A stretch of 64,000 nucleotides of DNA from NCBI GenBank assembly GCA_021399435.1, contig JAJTUP010000060.1, positions 304,708 to 368,707 of the forward strand. Reading direction: 5' to 3'. Numbering within the stretch: the stretch's first letter is position 1; each line of letters begins with the position of its first letter. The stretch is from Diaporthe sp. PMI_573 (taxonomy: Eukaryota; Ascomycota; Sordariomycetes; Diaporthales; Diaporthaceae). A program made the position numbers and the translations under genes. Below the pieces are notes generated by a model. It was not told the DNA's origin, searched no databases, and worked only from the letters and a program-made list of their open reading frames with translations. Of this stretch, positions 54,312-64,000 are shown in pieces.

Positions 54312-55626
54312 TGATGGATCTGGAGGGCCCTGTTGGCCTTATGAAACTGAGTGCGGTCTTCGTAGCCTTGCTCTTGCTCTTGATCGCTTCTCTACTACGC
54401 TGTGAGCGGCGGTGCTTCCCCTGTGCCTTGCAGTGAGGACTCCTGATTGTATAGTATCTGAGCCTAGCGAGCGTTGGATCTGTCCAGGAATTAGAGACTT
54501 AATGTTTCTTCTTCCCATCTTGAGACCTAGAATGGCATTCATTCATCCCTGGACGCATCCGGCGACTGAGGTCGTGACAAGCCGGGGGACAAAGATGGGT
54601 TGGATAATGAACAATCTCGCCGTAATGTGACAAACTTAATCGTCCAGTCTTTGGGGATTCCGAAAACATTCAACGGCAGGGCAGTGGGTATGAATGGAAT
54701 TTTCCAAAGAGCCAATTGAACGGCCAGTTGCAAAATGACACTGGAGGGTTGCCAAAATGCCGGAGGGGTAGGCGATGCTGTGAGCTCAGACAATGCGAGT
54801 GTTACAAGACTCAAAGCCCCCAAGTCCAATAGTTTGCAGAGCGAGGCCGGGCGCCTGATATTATTATTACCAAAAATTCACCGCTTACTTCCTCGGACAG
54901 CCTTGTTGGAAGGTCAATGGTGGGTTGCGAACTCGCGCGCGCGGGAGAGAGTGAAATGATCGCTTCCTGTGCTGCTACCCGGCGAGCATTCTAATCAGTG
55001 ATGAGAAATTCAATGACGAGGAATTCAGTGACGAGTACAACTTGAAGCCTACCAGGAAATGAACCGGACTTGAGCACTCCTGAGCTTCGTACAGTGCCAG
55101 ACCATCTGTTCGTGGAAGTCCTTTGACCAACAATCCCCAACGGCATGGCATTGTGTGGTAAGCGCGTATTATCCAGCATGAATAAGCCATGCGAGGGAGA
55201 GAAAATAAGGGTAAGACCTGTACCCTGTTCCAAGATAAGAGCTGTGAAGGCGACGGCGGCCGGAAGCACGCGGTATAAAAAGGTTAACAGTGTTGTGTCT
55301 TCCTGAAGATATCAATGGGTCATCGCCAATGAGGAACCACTGCAAGAGGATCACTGGCCCTGGAATGTGCAAAAGCATGTGATTGCATTTTGAACTGCCT
55401 GCCTCCTCGCCTCTTCAGCGACCGGAGCCAACATGGGCACAACGCCACGTCCAGATAATCCGAGTACTCTGTAACACCCCCACCCCTTGAAATAGCCTTT
55501 GAACAAGCAAATCGTACGGTGACATTGATACATTATGCTTTTACACCTTTTCCATTTTCATTTTGACACCCACAAACGCCTGCAATTCGACAGCACTGAG
55601 CTGCTCACAGAAAGTCGAGTCCATAT
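54312..55626. promoter_or_regulatory. Tandem intergenic region upstream of the OTU-like gene
   Basis: 1.3 kb between two minus-strand genes. Two neighbouring AATTC(A)GTGACGAG-like copies occur at about 55008-55036. Open frames here are short and lack ATG starts or domains. It should contain the OTU-like gene's promoter. Confidence 0.4.
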
Positions 55627-58600
55627 TCAAGCTTGAGCAGGCTGGCGGCCATGGAGCTCATCAATGAGTTCCGCGAAGGAGGTGTGCTCGGCTTGCACAT
55701 CTAGCGAGACATCCTGCAAGAGGTTCTCCTGGTTTTGATGTTTGCCAGCGCCCCTGATGATCCGCCATGCTCTGCGGAACTCGTCACGGATCGACACAAT
55801 TCCATTGTGAGTGACAGTGCGGGCCACGTTGTGGTCCAGCTCAAACGGGTCCTCGACGGCGAACAGATAGCGATGGCGGACCTCCTTGACTTCGTGCTTG
55901 CTCCGGTCCTGAGGCACCCTCGACGCCGCGACAGGGTCTTGAGATTGTTGCGACTGTGGTGCCTCGACTGAACTTCTGCCGCCTTGAGCTTCGGGTCCAG
56001 GAACGGGATTCGCCTGGGGCATCTCCGGTGCGAGTGCCGGAGGCTTGTCTGCTGACTGGACTTCGAGAACTGTCTTGGCACCAGTCCAACCTTTGGTCTG
56101 CTTGCTAAGAATCCCGCCAGGTGTTCGCAGGCTGATCACGTCTCTGCCCCAGTCGAACCCTCGCATATGACCTGAGCTCATCATGTTGCCCTGAGCATAG
56201 TATTCGAAGAATCCGCGAAGGAGGTGGCCAATGGAATCTCTGTTTTGCGTTAAGCCGCCCTGTTTGGCTGCGGCCTTTATCTCGTCCTCCTTCTTCCAGA
56301 ACCAAACGTACCTGCCTTGGCAAACGGTCGTGTTGTCGGTACGGAGCTGCGGATCGACCGGTGGAGCCATCACTTGAAGATTTGGGCATACAAAGGGCTG
56401 TGCAACATTGATCAAGTAGTGAAGCACCATTAGCACATATCCATAACTGGACAGCGTGCCGCGGTATGACGTGTTGATCCCTCTAACCTTGGCCCAGTGT
56501 TTGACGAACAGAACGAGTGGTCTGACACGAGGATCCGTGAGAGAATAGCAGCGGAGCAGGTGTGTGTTGTGGATTGCGAGCTCGGCCGAGAAGTTGATGT
56601 CACATTGTACACCGATGCCTGAACTTGGAAATTCAAGCTTGTCCCTGTACGGGTCTCGAGGCAGGTTCGGTGTCATGCGGGATGGATCCGATATTTCGCG
56701 GATCCGTGCCACGAGTGCCGCGTGGTCAGGCGATACCGGCAGTATGGAATCGTAATGGACGTCTTCGGGGGAAACGCGCGTCATCGGACCCCGGAGCAGT
56801 TCGATATACGCCCGGACGTCATCGGAGACTTCGGTGGAGTACAGCCCCTTTTCCAAAGCTTTCTCGAATTCTCGGCCCAGCTGCAGGGATTTGTGCCGTC
56901 TCGCGAGGGCCCTGAGTGTCGTTGAAGGGTTGGATTTCAACCAATCCGAGACTTGTGCTCGAATTCCGTAGTCGTAGATGCCCTGAATGTACTGGTTCAG
57001 AACGACAGGCAGAACTGGTGATTGAGAGGACGGCAGATCATGGCCGCCCAAGTCGGTCAGAAGTCTGAGAGTCCTGTTGTGGTAAGAGGCAGCAGACTCG
57101 TACTGCCCTTGCTCAAGGAGCAACAAACCAATTGAGGGTATCTTCTTCAGATACTCTATCGCTAACAGAAGGTCCTTGTTATAACCGAGGGGATCTAAGC
57201 CGAAGTTTGGCCGCTTCTGCAGCTCCCTCCAGTGGACAACGCGGCTCCTTGCCAGTTGCTCGAAGTGGTCATTTTTCTCCAATATCGTGCGAGATTCGCA
57301 AGCCATGATGAGTTTTTCTCCTTCAATCTGCGCCATCACTCCAAAGATGGAACGATTGTTTGGCACGGCAGCTTGTTGATCAAAAGCAAGAGACGCATAC
57401 CCCTGGAGCCGAGTTCTTAAAGTGTCGTCCGCCAGACCTTGGACAAATGCCTTGCAGACATCATTGAGAATGCGGAAATCCTCCTCGCCGAAATTCGCTG
57501 CCGTAGAGTTGGTAATGTCCTTGCCACCTAATCTCCGTAAAGTCTTCTTCGCTGCGCCATAGTAATTGGGCAGAGACTTGGCACCCTGCTTCAGCTCGTC
57601 AAGCAGCGCTTGGTACTGATCGATGCCGTGCTCATCGTTGCTGGTATTAGCGGTGTTGCTGCTGGTTTTGCTGTCATCGTTTATTGGAGTGTGGCCATCG
57701 GCGCTGGCCTTTCCGGCCTGATGACTCTGATCGCCAGAAATGGCAGCCGATCTGTGCTCTCCTTCCTCATCTTCTGGTTCATGGTCCTCCTCAACGCCCT
57801 TCTCCCACCTCTCGCGCTCCTCTAAGAGATCAGAGTACAGCTTTTCCGTGGGCTTCTGACAGACTTTGATGATTGGTACCCTTGTCTTGCTCAGAAGACG
57901 GGCACCTATGCCCATTTCCAGAAATGTCTTCTCGATGATCCGAGGAATTGGGGAGTCTGGATTATCTGGCTCGGGTTGCGAGTACGGTGAGAGGAGAGCG
58001 AGGTCCATGTCCGAAGACTTAGTAGCAAACCCAGATGACAAGCTGCCGAAGCATCGCAGCTGGACTGACAAAGGAGGGAAGTCAGCCTGACCGTCGGCCA
58101 TCTTCTCGTGCCTGGATATTGCGACACGGCAAGCATCCTCTATGAGCAGACGAAAATTCTCCTTCTCCTGGATCTGCTCAAACGCTATCTCGGCGTTGGC
58201 GAGAATATCGGCGGACAGCCTTTCCAAAAGGGCGACCTGAGGGCCAAGATCCTCCGCCCGAGGATAAAAAGGTCGTTGATTGTAGGACGGGCCAACTTGA
58301 CTGGTTGAGTTCCTGGAAGCGTGATTCGGACGCGAGAAAGCCGGCTGGGCCCCGTCGAAGCCAACCGAAGGCCCGCCTGGTTGTCTCCAGTCAAAAAGGG
58401 TAGGCTGAGGCGCGAATGCCGGAAGCGACGGCGAGGGTTGGTGTCTCCCATGAGTGGTATTCACGTACGGGGACTGAAACGCCGCAGACTGAGAGCGGTA
58501 GTTTCTGCCCTGCTGGTTGATATGACCATGACGTTGATAGTTGCCAGTCGATTGCCCGCGAGAATGGCTTGGTTGTGGTCCAGTCGCGCGGGGGTCAATG

Positions 58601-58878
58601 TCAACTGAAAGCTGAGACGACATTTGGCGTCGTTGAGCCTGGTTCATGCGCTTGCGACCGGGCTTCTGCACTGGTTGAGGCTGTCCCTGGGTGTCCTGTT
58701 TGGGGGCGCTTGCGGATGAGTCCGTGACGGAAGGTATCAAGGGCTGTGTAGACGATCGTGGGACGTCGGCAGCCGCACTTTGAGCTTGTGCCTGGTCCGC
58801 GTTTTTGAGGATGAGGTTGCGCATGCGGGCCTCAAGCGACACATTGTCCTGTTGGCCGGAGTCTTGCATGGCGGCCAT
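55627..58878 (-). CDS. Cid1-type poly(A)/terminal nucleotidyltransferase with split catalytic domain
   Basis: Single-exon frame of 1083 residues from the ATG at 58878 (MAAMQDSGQQDN); the open frame runs on upstream to 58944 without an ATG, and CCCTTGCAG there resembles a splice acceptor, so a 5' exon is possible. Residues 1-235 are disordered and Q/P/S-rich. The nucleotidyltransferase motif CFGSLSSGFATKSSDMDLAL is at about 277-293 with two catalytic aspartates. The third, in VQCDINFSAELAIHNTHLL, comes only at about residue 760. Next come VLFVKHWAKVRGINTSYRG, LSSYGYVLMVLHYLI and the PAP-associated box SIGHLLRGFFEYYAQ. The C-terminus holds HRYLFAVEDPFELDHNVART. Family members add A or U tails to RNA 3' ends. 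Residues about 340-750 are a helical insertion, including acidic and unstructured parts. Confidence 0.87.
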   Translation of the reverse strand: MAAMQDSGQQDNVSLEARMRNLILKNADQAQAQSAAADVPRSSTQPLIPSVTDSSASAPKQDTQGQPQPVQKPGRKRMNQAQRRQMSSQLSVDIDPRATGPQPSHSRGQSTGNYQRHGHINQQGRNYRSQSAAFQSPYVNTTHGRHQPSPSLPAFAPQPTLFDWRQPGGPSVGFDGAQPAFSRPNHASRNSTSQVGPSYNQRPFYPRAEDLGPQVALLERLSADILANAEIAFEQIQEKENFRLLIEDACRVAISRHEKMADGQADFPPLSVQLRCFGSLSSGFATKSSDMDLALLSPYSQPEPDNPDSPIPRIIEKTFLEMGIGARLLSKTRVPIIKVCQKPTEKLYSDLLEERERWEKGVEEDHEPEDEEGEHRSAAISGDQSHQAGKASADGHTPINDDSKTSSNTANTSNDEHGIDQYQALLDELKQGAKSLPNYYGAAKKTLRRLGGKDITNSTAANFGEEDFRILNDVCKAFVQGLADDTLRTRLQGYASLAFDQQAAVPNNRSIFGVMAQIEGEKLIMACESRTILEKNDHFEQLARSRVVHWRELQKRPNFGLDPLGYNKDLLLAIEYLKKIPSIGLLLLEQGQYESAASYHNRTLRLLTDLGGHDLPSSQSPVLPVVLNQYIQGIYDYGIRAQVSDWLKSNPSTTLRALARRHKSLQLGREFEKALEKGLYSTEVSDDVRAYIELLRGPMTRVSPEDVHYDSILPVSPDHAALVARIREISDPSRMTPNLPRDPYRDKLEFPSSGIGVQCDINFSAELAIHNTHLLRCYSLTDPRVRPLVLFVKHWAKVRGINTSYRGTLSSYGYVLMVLHYLINVAQPFVCPNLQVMAPPVDPQLRTDNTTVCQGRYVWFWKKEDEIKAAAKQGGLTQNRDSIGHLLRGFFEYYAQGNMMSSGHMRGFDWGRDVISLRTPGGILSKQTKGWTGAKTVLEVQSADKPPALAPEMPQANPVPGPEAQGGRSSVEAPQSQQSQDPVAASRVPQDRSKHEVKEVRHRYLFAVEDPFELDHNVARTVTHNGIVSIRDEFRRAWRIIRGAGKHQNQENLLQDVSLDVQAEHTSFAELIDELHGRQPAQA

Positions 58879-59213
58879 GGTGGTGTGACTTGCCACGTCC
58901 AAGGCCAAGCGGACTTGCGATTCTTGAGGTTGGCCTGACTGCAAGGGAGACGAGTTGGAGGTTTGGTAGAGAGGGAGAGCTGCACGGAGTGTATCTCATG
59001 CGGGATGCATGAGGGGCGGTAACGAGGGACGGATTGTGTTGCGTTGATAGAGAGAAGCAAAACCCCAATCTCTACACTGTAGGCGGGTTCGCGTTGAAGG
59101 AGAGTCTGGTACCGAGGCAGATCGGTCGAAGGTGCCACGGAGGCCGACGACGAGAAAGCGTGGAGTTGACTGGTCACCTGGGCCAACTCTACTGCTGTTT
59201 GTCCTTTTGTCTC

Positions 59214-59241
59214 CTCTCTCTCTCTCTCTTGCTCTCTCTCT
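59214..59241. repeat. (CT)n microsatellite
   Basis: About thirteen CT dinucleotides interrupted once by TTG, in the presumed upstream region of the Cid1-like gene. Confidence 0.85.
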
Positions 59242-59652
59242 GGGCCAGTGGCAGAATCCGAGGCGGCAGAGAGCGCTGATGATTGGTGTTGGCGTCTAGA
59301 TCAAGCACGCAGATAGGCGCTTGTGTGGGTGGGATTCACAAGTGCCAGGGCGAACAGAAAGGCGACGGACTTTCGTTTTGGTGTCGGCCTGCTGCATTGA
59401 AGCCGATACGCAACAGCTCAACCTTGGCCAGTTTCTGATCTGTCAGGTTGGCAGCCCAGGTCCGAGTGTCAGAACACGGAGGCTGAGGAGAAAGTCTGTC
59501 GTTTGACCAAGTCTCGAGCTTGTTTACTGCCTGACGATGAGTCCAAAACCCCACTGGGTCAATCAGCCGACTGGTGTGGGGGTCGAGACTCATTGGCCCT
59601 ACCAGCCGCGAAGCTCTTCCCAGTCGTGCCAGTCTGCCAGTATCAGCCTAGC

Positions 59653-59697
59653 CAGGTAGGTACCCCCGGTACCTAGGTAGGTACCTACCTAGGTACA
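59653..59697. repeat. Nested palindromes of GGTACC / TACCTAGGTA
   Basis: Over 45 bases, AGGTAGGTACC, GGTACCTAGGTAGG and TACCTACCTAGGTA follow each other, so the stretch is largely self-complementary and could fold as hairpins. Similar single copies occur at 39648-39660, 39851-39860 and about 50369-50382. Confidence 0.85.
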
Positions 59698-59979
59698 TGT
59701 GGTCTCGGCACAGTGCCTGCGTCAATGGACATGCAGGCAAATTGAGACCTGGCTCAAGAATAGAACATGTAAAATCTAGATGCTTGAGGAGTCATCCCGT
59801 GTTGTATTGATATGTGGGGTGCCAGCTTCCTCCAGAGGCACCGAGGTAGACCTTGGCAGCCTGGAAGGTGCCAGTCACTGTAGGCTCTTCCAATGCCGCA
59901 ATGCCGCCGAAACAGAACGGATCCGTCAGCCTTCCTCTTTGTCACCGTCACTGCCGACTGGCAACCTTTCTCAAAACCC

Positions 59980-60001
59980 ACAACACAACACAACACAACA
60001 A
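59980..60001. repeat. (CAACA)n short repeat in TFIIF alpha upstream region
   Basis: Four tandem CAACA-like units (ACAACACAACACAACACAAC) about 280 bases before the start codon. Confidence 0.85.
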
Positions 60002-60279
60002 CGAAGCCCTGCGAAAACCCAAGTCGTCGACGAGACGGGGCACAGCATCATTACTTTTGACTGGGGCAAAGAGAACTTGCCACACGCGGTTCTTGTTTGT
60101 TCCCTTGCCAACGCCGTCAGGAGCGTTGCCTCAGACCTGCACCCGACCCGACACGTCCGCAAGTCCACACGTCCACGCCGCACCCTTTGCGCCGTTCCTC
60201 GATGTCGCGTCGACCCCAGTAAACCTCATTACCAGCCGGTCCAATCAGTCAAATCTTGCGGCCCGGTCAATCTGTCACC

Positions 60280-62560
60280 ATGAGCGCACCTCCCAACGGC
60301 GTCCCCAACCCGAGCGGCGCCAACCCGCCCCCTCCGGGAAAAGGCGCGCCCCCGCTGCGTCGCAAGAAGAAGAATGCTGATCCACTGGTCGCCCGCAAGA
60401 AGCCCATACCCAAGCCTCCACCGCCCAAACCAAAGGCAAATGCAGGCTCTTCCAGGCCCACCCCGGGCAGGTCGTTCCACACCCAGCCCAACCTCCTAGG
60501 TGTCCAGGCTCCCAAGGTCGACCAGAAGACCCAGGAGGAATGGAAGCAGCGCCGTCGTCAGAACGGTGGCTGGTGGGACCCTCCCCCAGCGGCCCCGGAC
60601 TTCAAGGAGCACCCCGTCTACATTACCAAGAAGGATATCAAGGAAGGGCTCCGCTCTCACATCATGCGTTTTGCCAAGGCTCGTGGCGGTGGAAATACCG
60701 ATATCACGAACGATTCTGAGTTCGCGCGCCCAGTCACTCTTCACCGAAAGGATGCTCGCAGCCTTAACGTCGTCCAGGCCAACAAGGAAGGAAGCCTGAG
60801 CCCAACACCCGTGGACCCGGTCGAGGCCGAGCGCCTTGAGAAGGCCAAGCTCGACAAGGAGGCCCAACGAGCGAGCGACCAAGCTCAGATTGCGCCAGTC
60901 ACCGCCAAGGATATCATTTCCAAGAAACAGCCTCAGAAGCAGGAGAGGACCAGTACCCAGACCTTCTACGCCAAGAGAAGTGACGCGCACAAGAAGGAGT
61001 CAACCATCCGCTATGAGGAATCGCTACCCTGGGTCCTGGAAGACGCTGATGGCAAGAGCACTTATGTGGGCGCTTACACGGCGGCACTTTCTGAGAGCAT
61101 GTCTGCCTTGCAATATGAAGGCGACAAGTGGCGGTTGATCCCACTGGAGAAATTCTACAAGTTCACCCACAAGCCTCCCTTCAAGACATACTCAATCGAG
61201 GAGGCCGAGAAGTTGATGGGCAAGAAGGTGGTCCAAGGACGCTGGGCTATGAGAGAGGGCGAAAAAGACAAACTGAAGGAGGAGTTGAACGCCACAAGGA
61301 ACACTTTGACTGGACGGGCGAAGGTCAAGACGGAGAGCGATACCTTCAGGGCAGCTGCGCGGTCCGAAAAACAGGAACACGATGACCTGGATATGTCAGG
61401 GGACGAGTTCCAGGACGACGATGAGAACCCCAACATGGAGCCGGAAAACGATGAGGATGTAAAAGAGTCTCGTGAGCGAGTTCGTCGTGAGATGCTGGGT
61501 GCAAACAACTTCGGGGCAGCTGATGAGCAGGCCCTTGAGGCAGAGCTGAAACGAGAACTGATGGAAGAGGAGGCCAGGAGGATTTATGGCAAGAGCATTG
61601 AGAAGAATCTCATCAAAATTGACAAGAACATGCTCTACAAGCAGGACCGAGAGGATTCGGACAACCTGCTTTCCTCGGTAAGATCACCAGTGCAATGCTG
61701 TAAGAGCTGAACTAACTTGCTCACAGTCTGATGATGACTCCGACGAAGAGAAGGAGGTCAAGCAGGAAGACGGCGAGAAGACGGCCGCGGACGCGGCATC
61801 CGGGAGCGCCGCCAAGGGCGCAGGCTCTACCGCGGGTAAGCCGAAGGCGCCGCCTGATGGCAAGAAGGGCAAGAGCCTCAAGCGTCCTGGCTCTCCGAAC
61901 CTCTCCGAGATGGAGTCCAGTGGGAACGAGTCCTCCCGGAAGAGGGCCAAGAAGCAGGCGACCGGATCTGTTCAGGGCAGCCGGTCGTCTACTCCCATGC
62001 CTAGCTCGCAGCGGGCCAAGCTTGCCACAGGTGCCATGAGCGATGGCGAGGCTACTGGAGGAGAAATGTCGGATGCTGGTCGTGCAAAGAAGAAGGGCCA
62101 CAAGGTCACGGTGGTGAGCGGTACTCATGGGAAGGGCACTCCCACTGGCTCTCGAGCCGGTAGTCCTGCTCCAGCTGCCAGCCAGGCTCCTTCAGGTATG
62201 TGCCTCCACGCCTCGCCGTCTTTTCGCATCTTGTGTTGCGCGCAGAAACCTTTTTACAGGCGTTGCTGACGGGTGTCGTGTCTAGGTTCTCAATCGCCCA
62301 GCCGTCGTAATTTCGACTTCTCCCAGCCGCAGGGACCTGTCTCCGTGAGTGAAGTAGCGTCCGCCATCCTGATCCAGCAGCCTCCGGGCGTTCCCATTGG
62401 CAAATTGCTCCAGCAGTTCGGGGGTCGCATCGGCGAGGGGAGGAATCAGACACCTAGGTCGATCTGGATATCATACGTCAAGCAAGTCGCAAAGTGGGGG
62501 CCGAATAAGCTCTTGCAAATCACTCCTCAGGGACGGGCATATCTGCCGCCTTCCTCATAG
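60280..62560 (+). CDS. TFG1: Transcription initiation factor IIF subunit alpha (RAP74/Tfg1)
   Basis: Large subunit of TFIIF, which binds RNA polymerase II and helps initiation and elongation in the nucleus. Three exons (60280-61677, 61727-62195, 62286-62560) give 713 residues. After a proline/lysine-rich leader (PPPPGKGAPPLRRKKKNADP) the dimerisation region shows KQRRRQNGGWWDPPPAAPDF, HIMRFAKARG, PVTLHRKD, LPWVLEDADGKSTYVGAYT and YEGDKWRLIPLEKFYKFTHK. A charged acidic centre follows (DMSGDEFQDDDENPNMEPEN), then the S/K-rich linker. The C-terminal winged helix is VSVSEVASAILIQQPPGVPI with GKLLQQFGGRIGEGRNQTPR. The ATG at 60280 has a good ACC context; an earlier in-frame ATG at 60256 adds eight residues. 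Very secure. Confidence 0.95.
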
Positions 62561-62935
62561 GGCGTCGCAGGGGGTTTGACTCGACACACTGGTCTGGCAA
62601 GGTTAGCAAATACGATAACTATTCGGCAATAGAGAACAGCGCTCATTCATCTAGATGACCTTGAGTAGGCTAGGTTAGGCTGGCAAGGATGCTCTTTTTT
62701 TTTTATTGTTGTAGTATCTTCAAAATGCCACAAGATCCTAGAAAGAGGCACGTAATCATGAAGAGGCCCCGATTCTTGCTCGATCCGGCAACGCCTCGGG
62801 CGCCCCTCGCCGCTTGGCCAGTGTAGTTGGAAGGGCCATAAAGTCGAGGATAATTATTTGCTTTGATGTCATTCTGTTCTCGTGAGCCAGTGTGCGAGAC
62901 CAGTCCTGCGGACCCCACAAGCTCTCTCTGCCTGC
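62561..62935. other. Convergent intergenic region, nothing recognised
   Basis: Between the stops of TFG1 and BUD13; contains a T-rich run at about 62693-62704. No gene seen. Confidence 0.45.
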
Positions 62936-64000
62936 TCATTCATCCATCTGCCATGAGTACTCTAAGCCCTTGTTCCTTTCCCGCCGGTTGATTGCCTTGA
63001 ACCTCTCCGCCTCGAAGCCATTACTCCTATCGACGCCATCCCACCTGTAACCAGGTTTTATGCCATACCTGTTTGGCGGCGACGGTCCCTTATATACAGG
63101 ACGTCTGCCCGACCCACCGCCCGCCTTTGCAGCAGCAACGCCCCGGCCACCGCTCGCTCCAACCCCGCCGCCGCCACTGTCCGCCTCGCCCAGGAACCGC
63201 GCCATGGGATCGTTCCACCTCCTCTCCTCCCTCAGCGCCCTGTTCATGTCCTCGTCGTCGGCCGTCCGCGCGAGGCTCATGGTCTTGGCGTCCTCGAGCT
63301 GCTCGCGGCGGCGGCGGGCCTCCTCGGCCTGCACGTCGCCCTTGAGCGCCTCCTTGGCGGCGCGCTCCTTGTCCTCGGCCTCCTTGGCGGCGCGCCGCGC
63401 CTCCGCCCGCTTCATGCTCACGTCCACCCGCCGCCCCGTCGCGTCGCGGTAGTACGTCTCCTCCTCGCCGTGCTTCACCAGCCCCGCGCGCCGCTCCGCC
63501 TCGAACTGGTCCCGCTCCTCCTGCTGCCGCCGCTCGATCTGCGCCGTCACCGCTGCCGCTGACTGCAGTCCTGCATGCGTGCCGTCGGCCATGCGCGCCG
63601 CGGGGGTTTGGTCGTCTACCATGGTCGGCGCGTCGTCCTCGGCTGCCCGCGCCGCAGCTGTCTCGGCGGCGGCGGAGGCGAGGATGGCGTCTGCTGCCGC
63701 GGCGGCTTCCTTGTCCTCTTTTGAAGTTGGGCCGCCGCCGCCGCCGCCCCCTAATGTCTTCCAGTTTGTCTTTGTGGTTTTACGGACATCCTTGACCTGG
63801 CCCACTGTCACGGGGCCATCCTCGTCACCCTCGCCACCACGCCTTGACTTGCTGGAGCTTCCCCAGCCTTGGTCGTCGTCGTCTTGGATAAGGAGCCCGC
63901 TGCCGGAGGATTTGTCGTGCTTGCGCTTCCGCTTCTTGGAGGACGGCTTGGTGTCTGGGGTAAGGTAGTGGGTGGCGAGGTAGGAGGAGAGGTCGGAAGG
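62936..64000 (-). CDS. BUD13: Pre-mRNA-splicing factor BUD13/Cwc26 (5' end cut by window)
   Basis: Component of the RES (retention and splicing) complex with Snu17 and Pml1, acting on the activated spliceosome. The minus-strand frame is open from the stop at 62936 to the last base of the window, giving 354 residues that begin [20 protein letters not shown], probably only the initiator Met short of complete. Features are a basic segment ([14 protein letters not shown]), an acidic [13 protein letters not shown], a coiled, R/E/A-rich middle (about 150-260), and the conserved C-terminal block [26 protein letters not shown], then [18 protein letters not shown]. The Gly/Ala-rich middle ([26 protein letters not shown]) is lineage-specific. 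No introns seen in the window part. Secure. Confidence 0.94.
   Translation of the reverse strand, partial: PSDLSSYLATHYLTPDTKPSSKKRKRKHDKSSGSGLLIQDDDDQGWGSSSKSRRGGEGDEDGPVTVGQVKDVRKTTKTNWKTLGGGGGGGPTSKEDKEAAAAADAILASAAAETAAARAAEDDAPTMVDDQTPAARMADGTHAGLQSAAAVTAQIERRQQEERDQFEAERRAGLVKHGEEETYYRDATGRRVDVSMKRAEARRAAKEAEDKERAAKEALKGDVQAEEARRRREQLEDAKTMSLARTADDEDMNRALREERRWNDPMARFLGEADSGGGGVGASGGRGVAAAKAGGGSGRRPVYKGPSPPNRYGIKPGYRWDGVDRSNGFEAERFKAINRRERNKGLEYSWQMDE

Larger units (their letters stand above)
58879..60279. promoter_or_regulatory. Divergent intergenic region of the Cid1-like and TFIIF alpha genes
   Basis: 1.4 kb holding two promoters and possibly a 5' exon of the Cid1-like gene. It contains a (CT)n microsatellite, a TACCTAGGTA palindrome cluster and a (CAACA)n repeat, listed separately. 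No gene supported. Confidence 0.45.

Noticed and set aside
1..64000. CRISPR arrays, operons, prophage, intact transposons
   Set aside because: No regularly spaced repeats, no terminal inverted repeats with a transposase, and the intron-rich architecture is eukaryotic.

Overview
The window reads as nuclear DNA of a filamentous ascomycete (Pezizomycotina, most likely Sordariomycetes). Evidence: short spliceosomal introns (about 45-110 nt, GT-AG with CTAAC/CTGAC-like branch points), moderately GC-rich coding exons, long AT-poorer and AT-rich intergenic tracts, a fused EgtD-EgtB ergothioneine synthase, a Zn2Cys6 regulator, a HEI10-type meiotic RING protein, and dispersed TACCTAGGTA palindromes. 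I cannot name the genus. Gene models below were spliced by hand; for the multi-exon genes where I give a length, the summed exons are a multiple of three.

Layout. 0-7.3 kb: U2 snRNP A' (LEA1, +), a DNA polymerase epsilon histone-fold subunit (-), a CLC chloride transporter (+) and a two-domain GFA/CENP-V zinc protein (-). 10.3-18.5 kb: ergothioneine synthase Egt1 (13 exons, +), eIF2B alpha (-), a NECAP-like endocytic adaptor (+) and an unknown coiled-coil protein (-). 19-26.4 kb: an intronless PflX-like radical SAM protein (-), an unknown protein with repeated YELE motifs (-), HEI10 (-) and the NEDD8 E1 subunit Ula1 (+). 26.4-41.6 kb: a 15-kb stretch whose only convincing gene is one Zn2Cys6 transcription factor (31.4-33.9 kb), with about 5 kb upstream and 7.7 kb downstream apparently empty; the last 2.7 kb of this is AT-rich and holds decayed-looking ORFs. 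41.6-52.3 kb: an MFS drug transporter (-), an SDR dehydrogenase with a possible mitochondrial presequence (+), an intron-bearing tRNA-Gln(UUG), an Asteroid/XPG-like protein (+) and a PRPP synthetase with a large insertion (+). 52.9-64 kb: an OTU-like protein (-), a Cid1-type nucleotidyltransferase with a split catalytic domain (-), TFIIF alpha (+) and BUD13 (-, cut by the window end).

The genes are mostly housekeeping and do not form one pathway or a biosynthetic cluster. I found no CRISPR array, rRNA, intact transposon or obvious new defence system. The observations most worth following are: the split Cid1-like enzyme; the bacterial-type PflX radical SAM protein; the 370-nt Egt1 intron placed exactly between its two enzymatic modules and open for a read-through isoform; the isolated transcription factor with a run of upstream ORFs; the unusual OTU cysteine box; and the AT-rich block at 38.9-41.6 kb.
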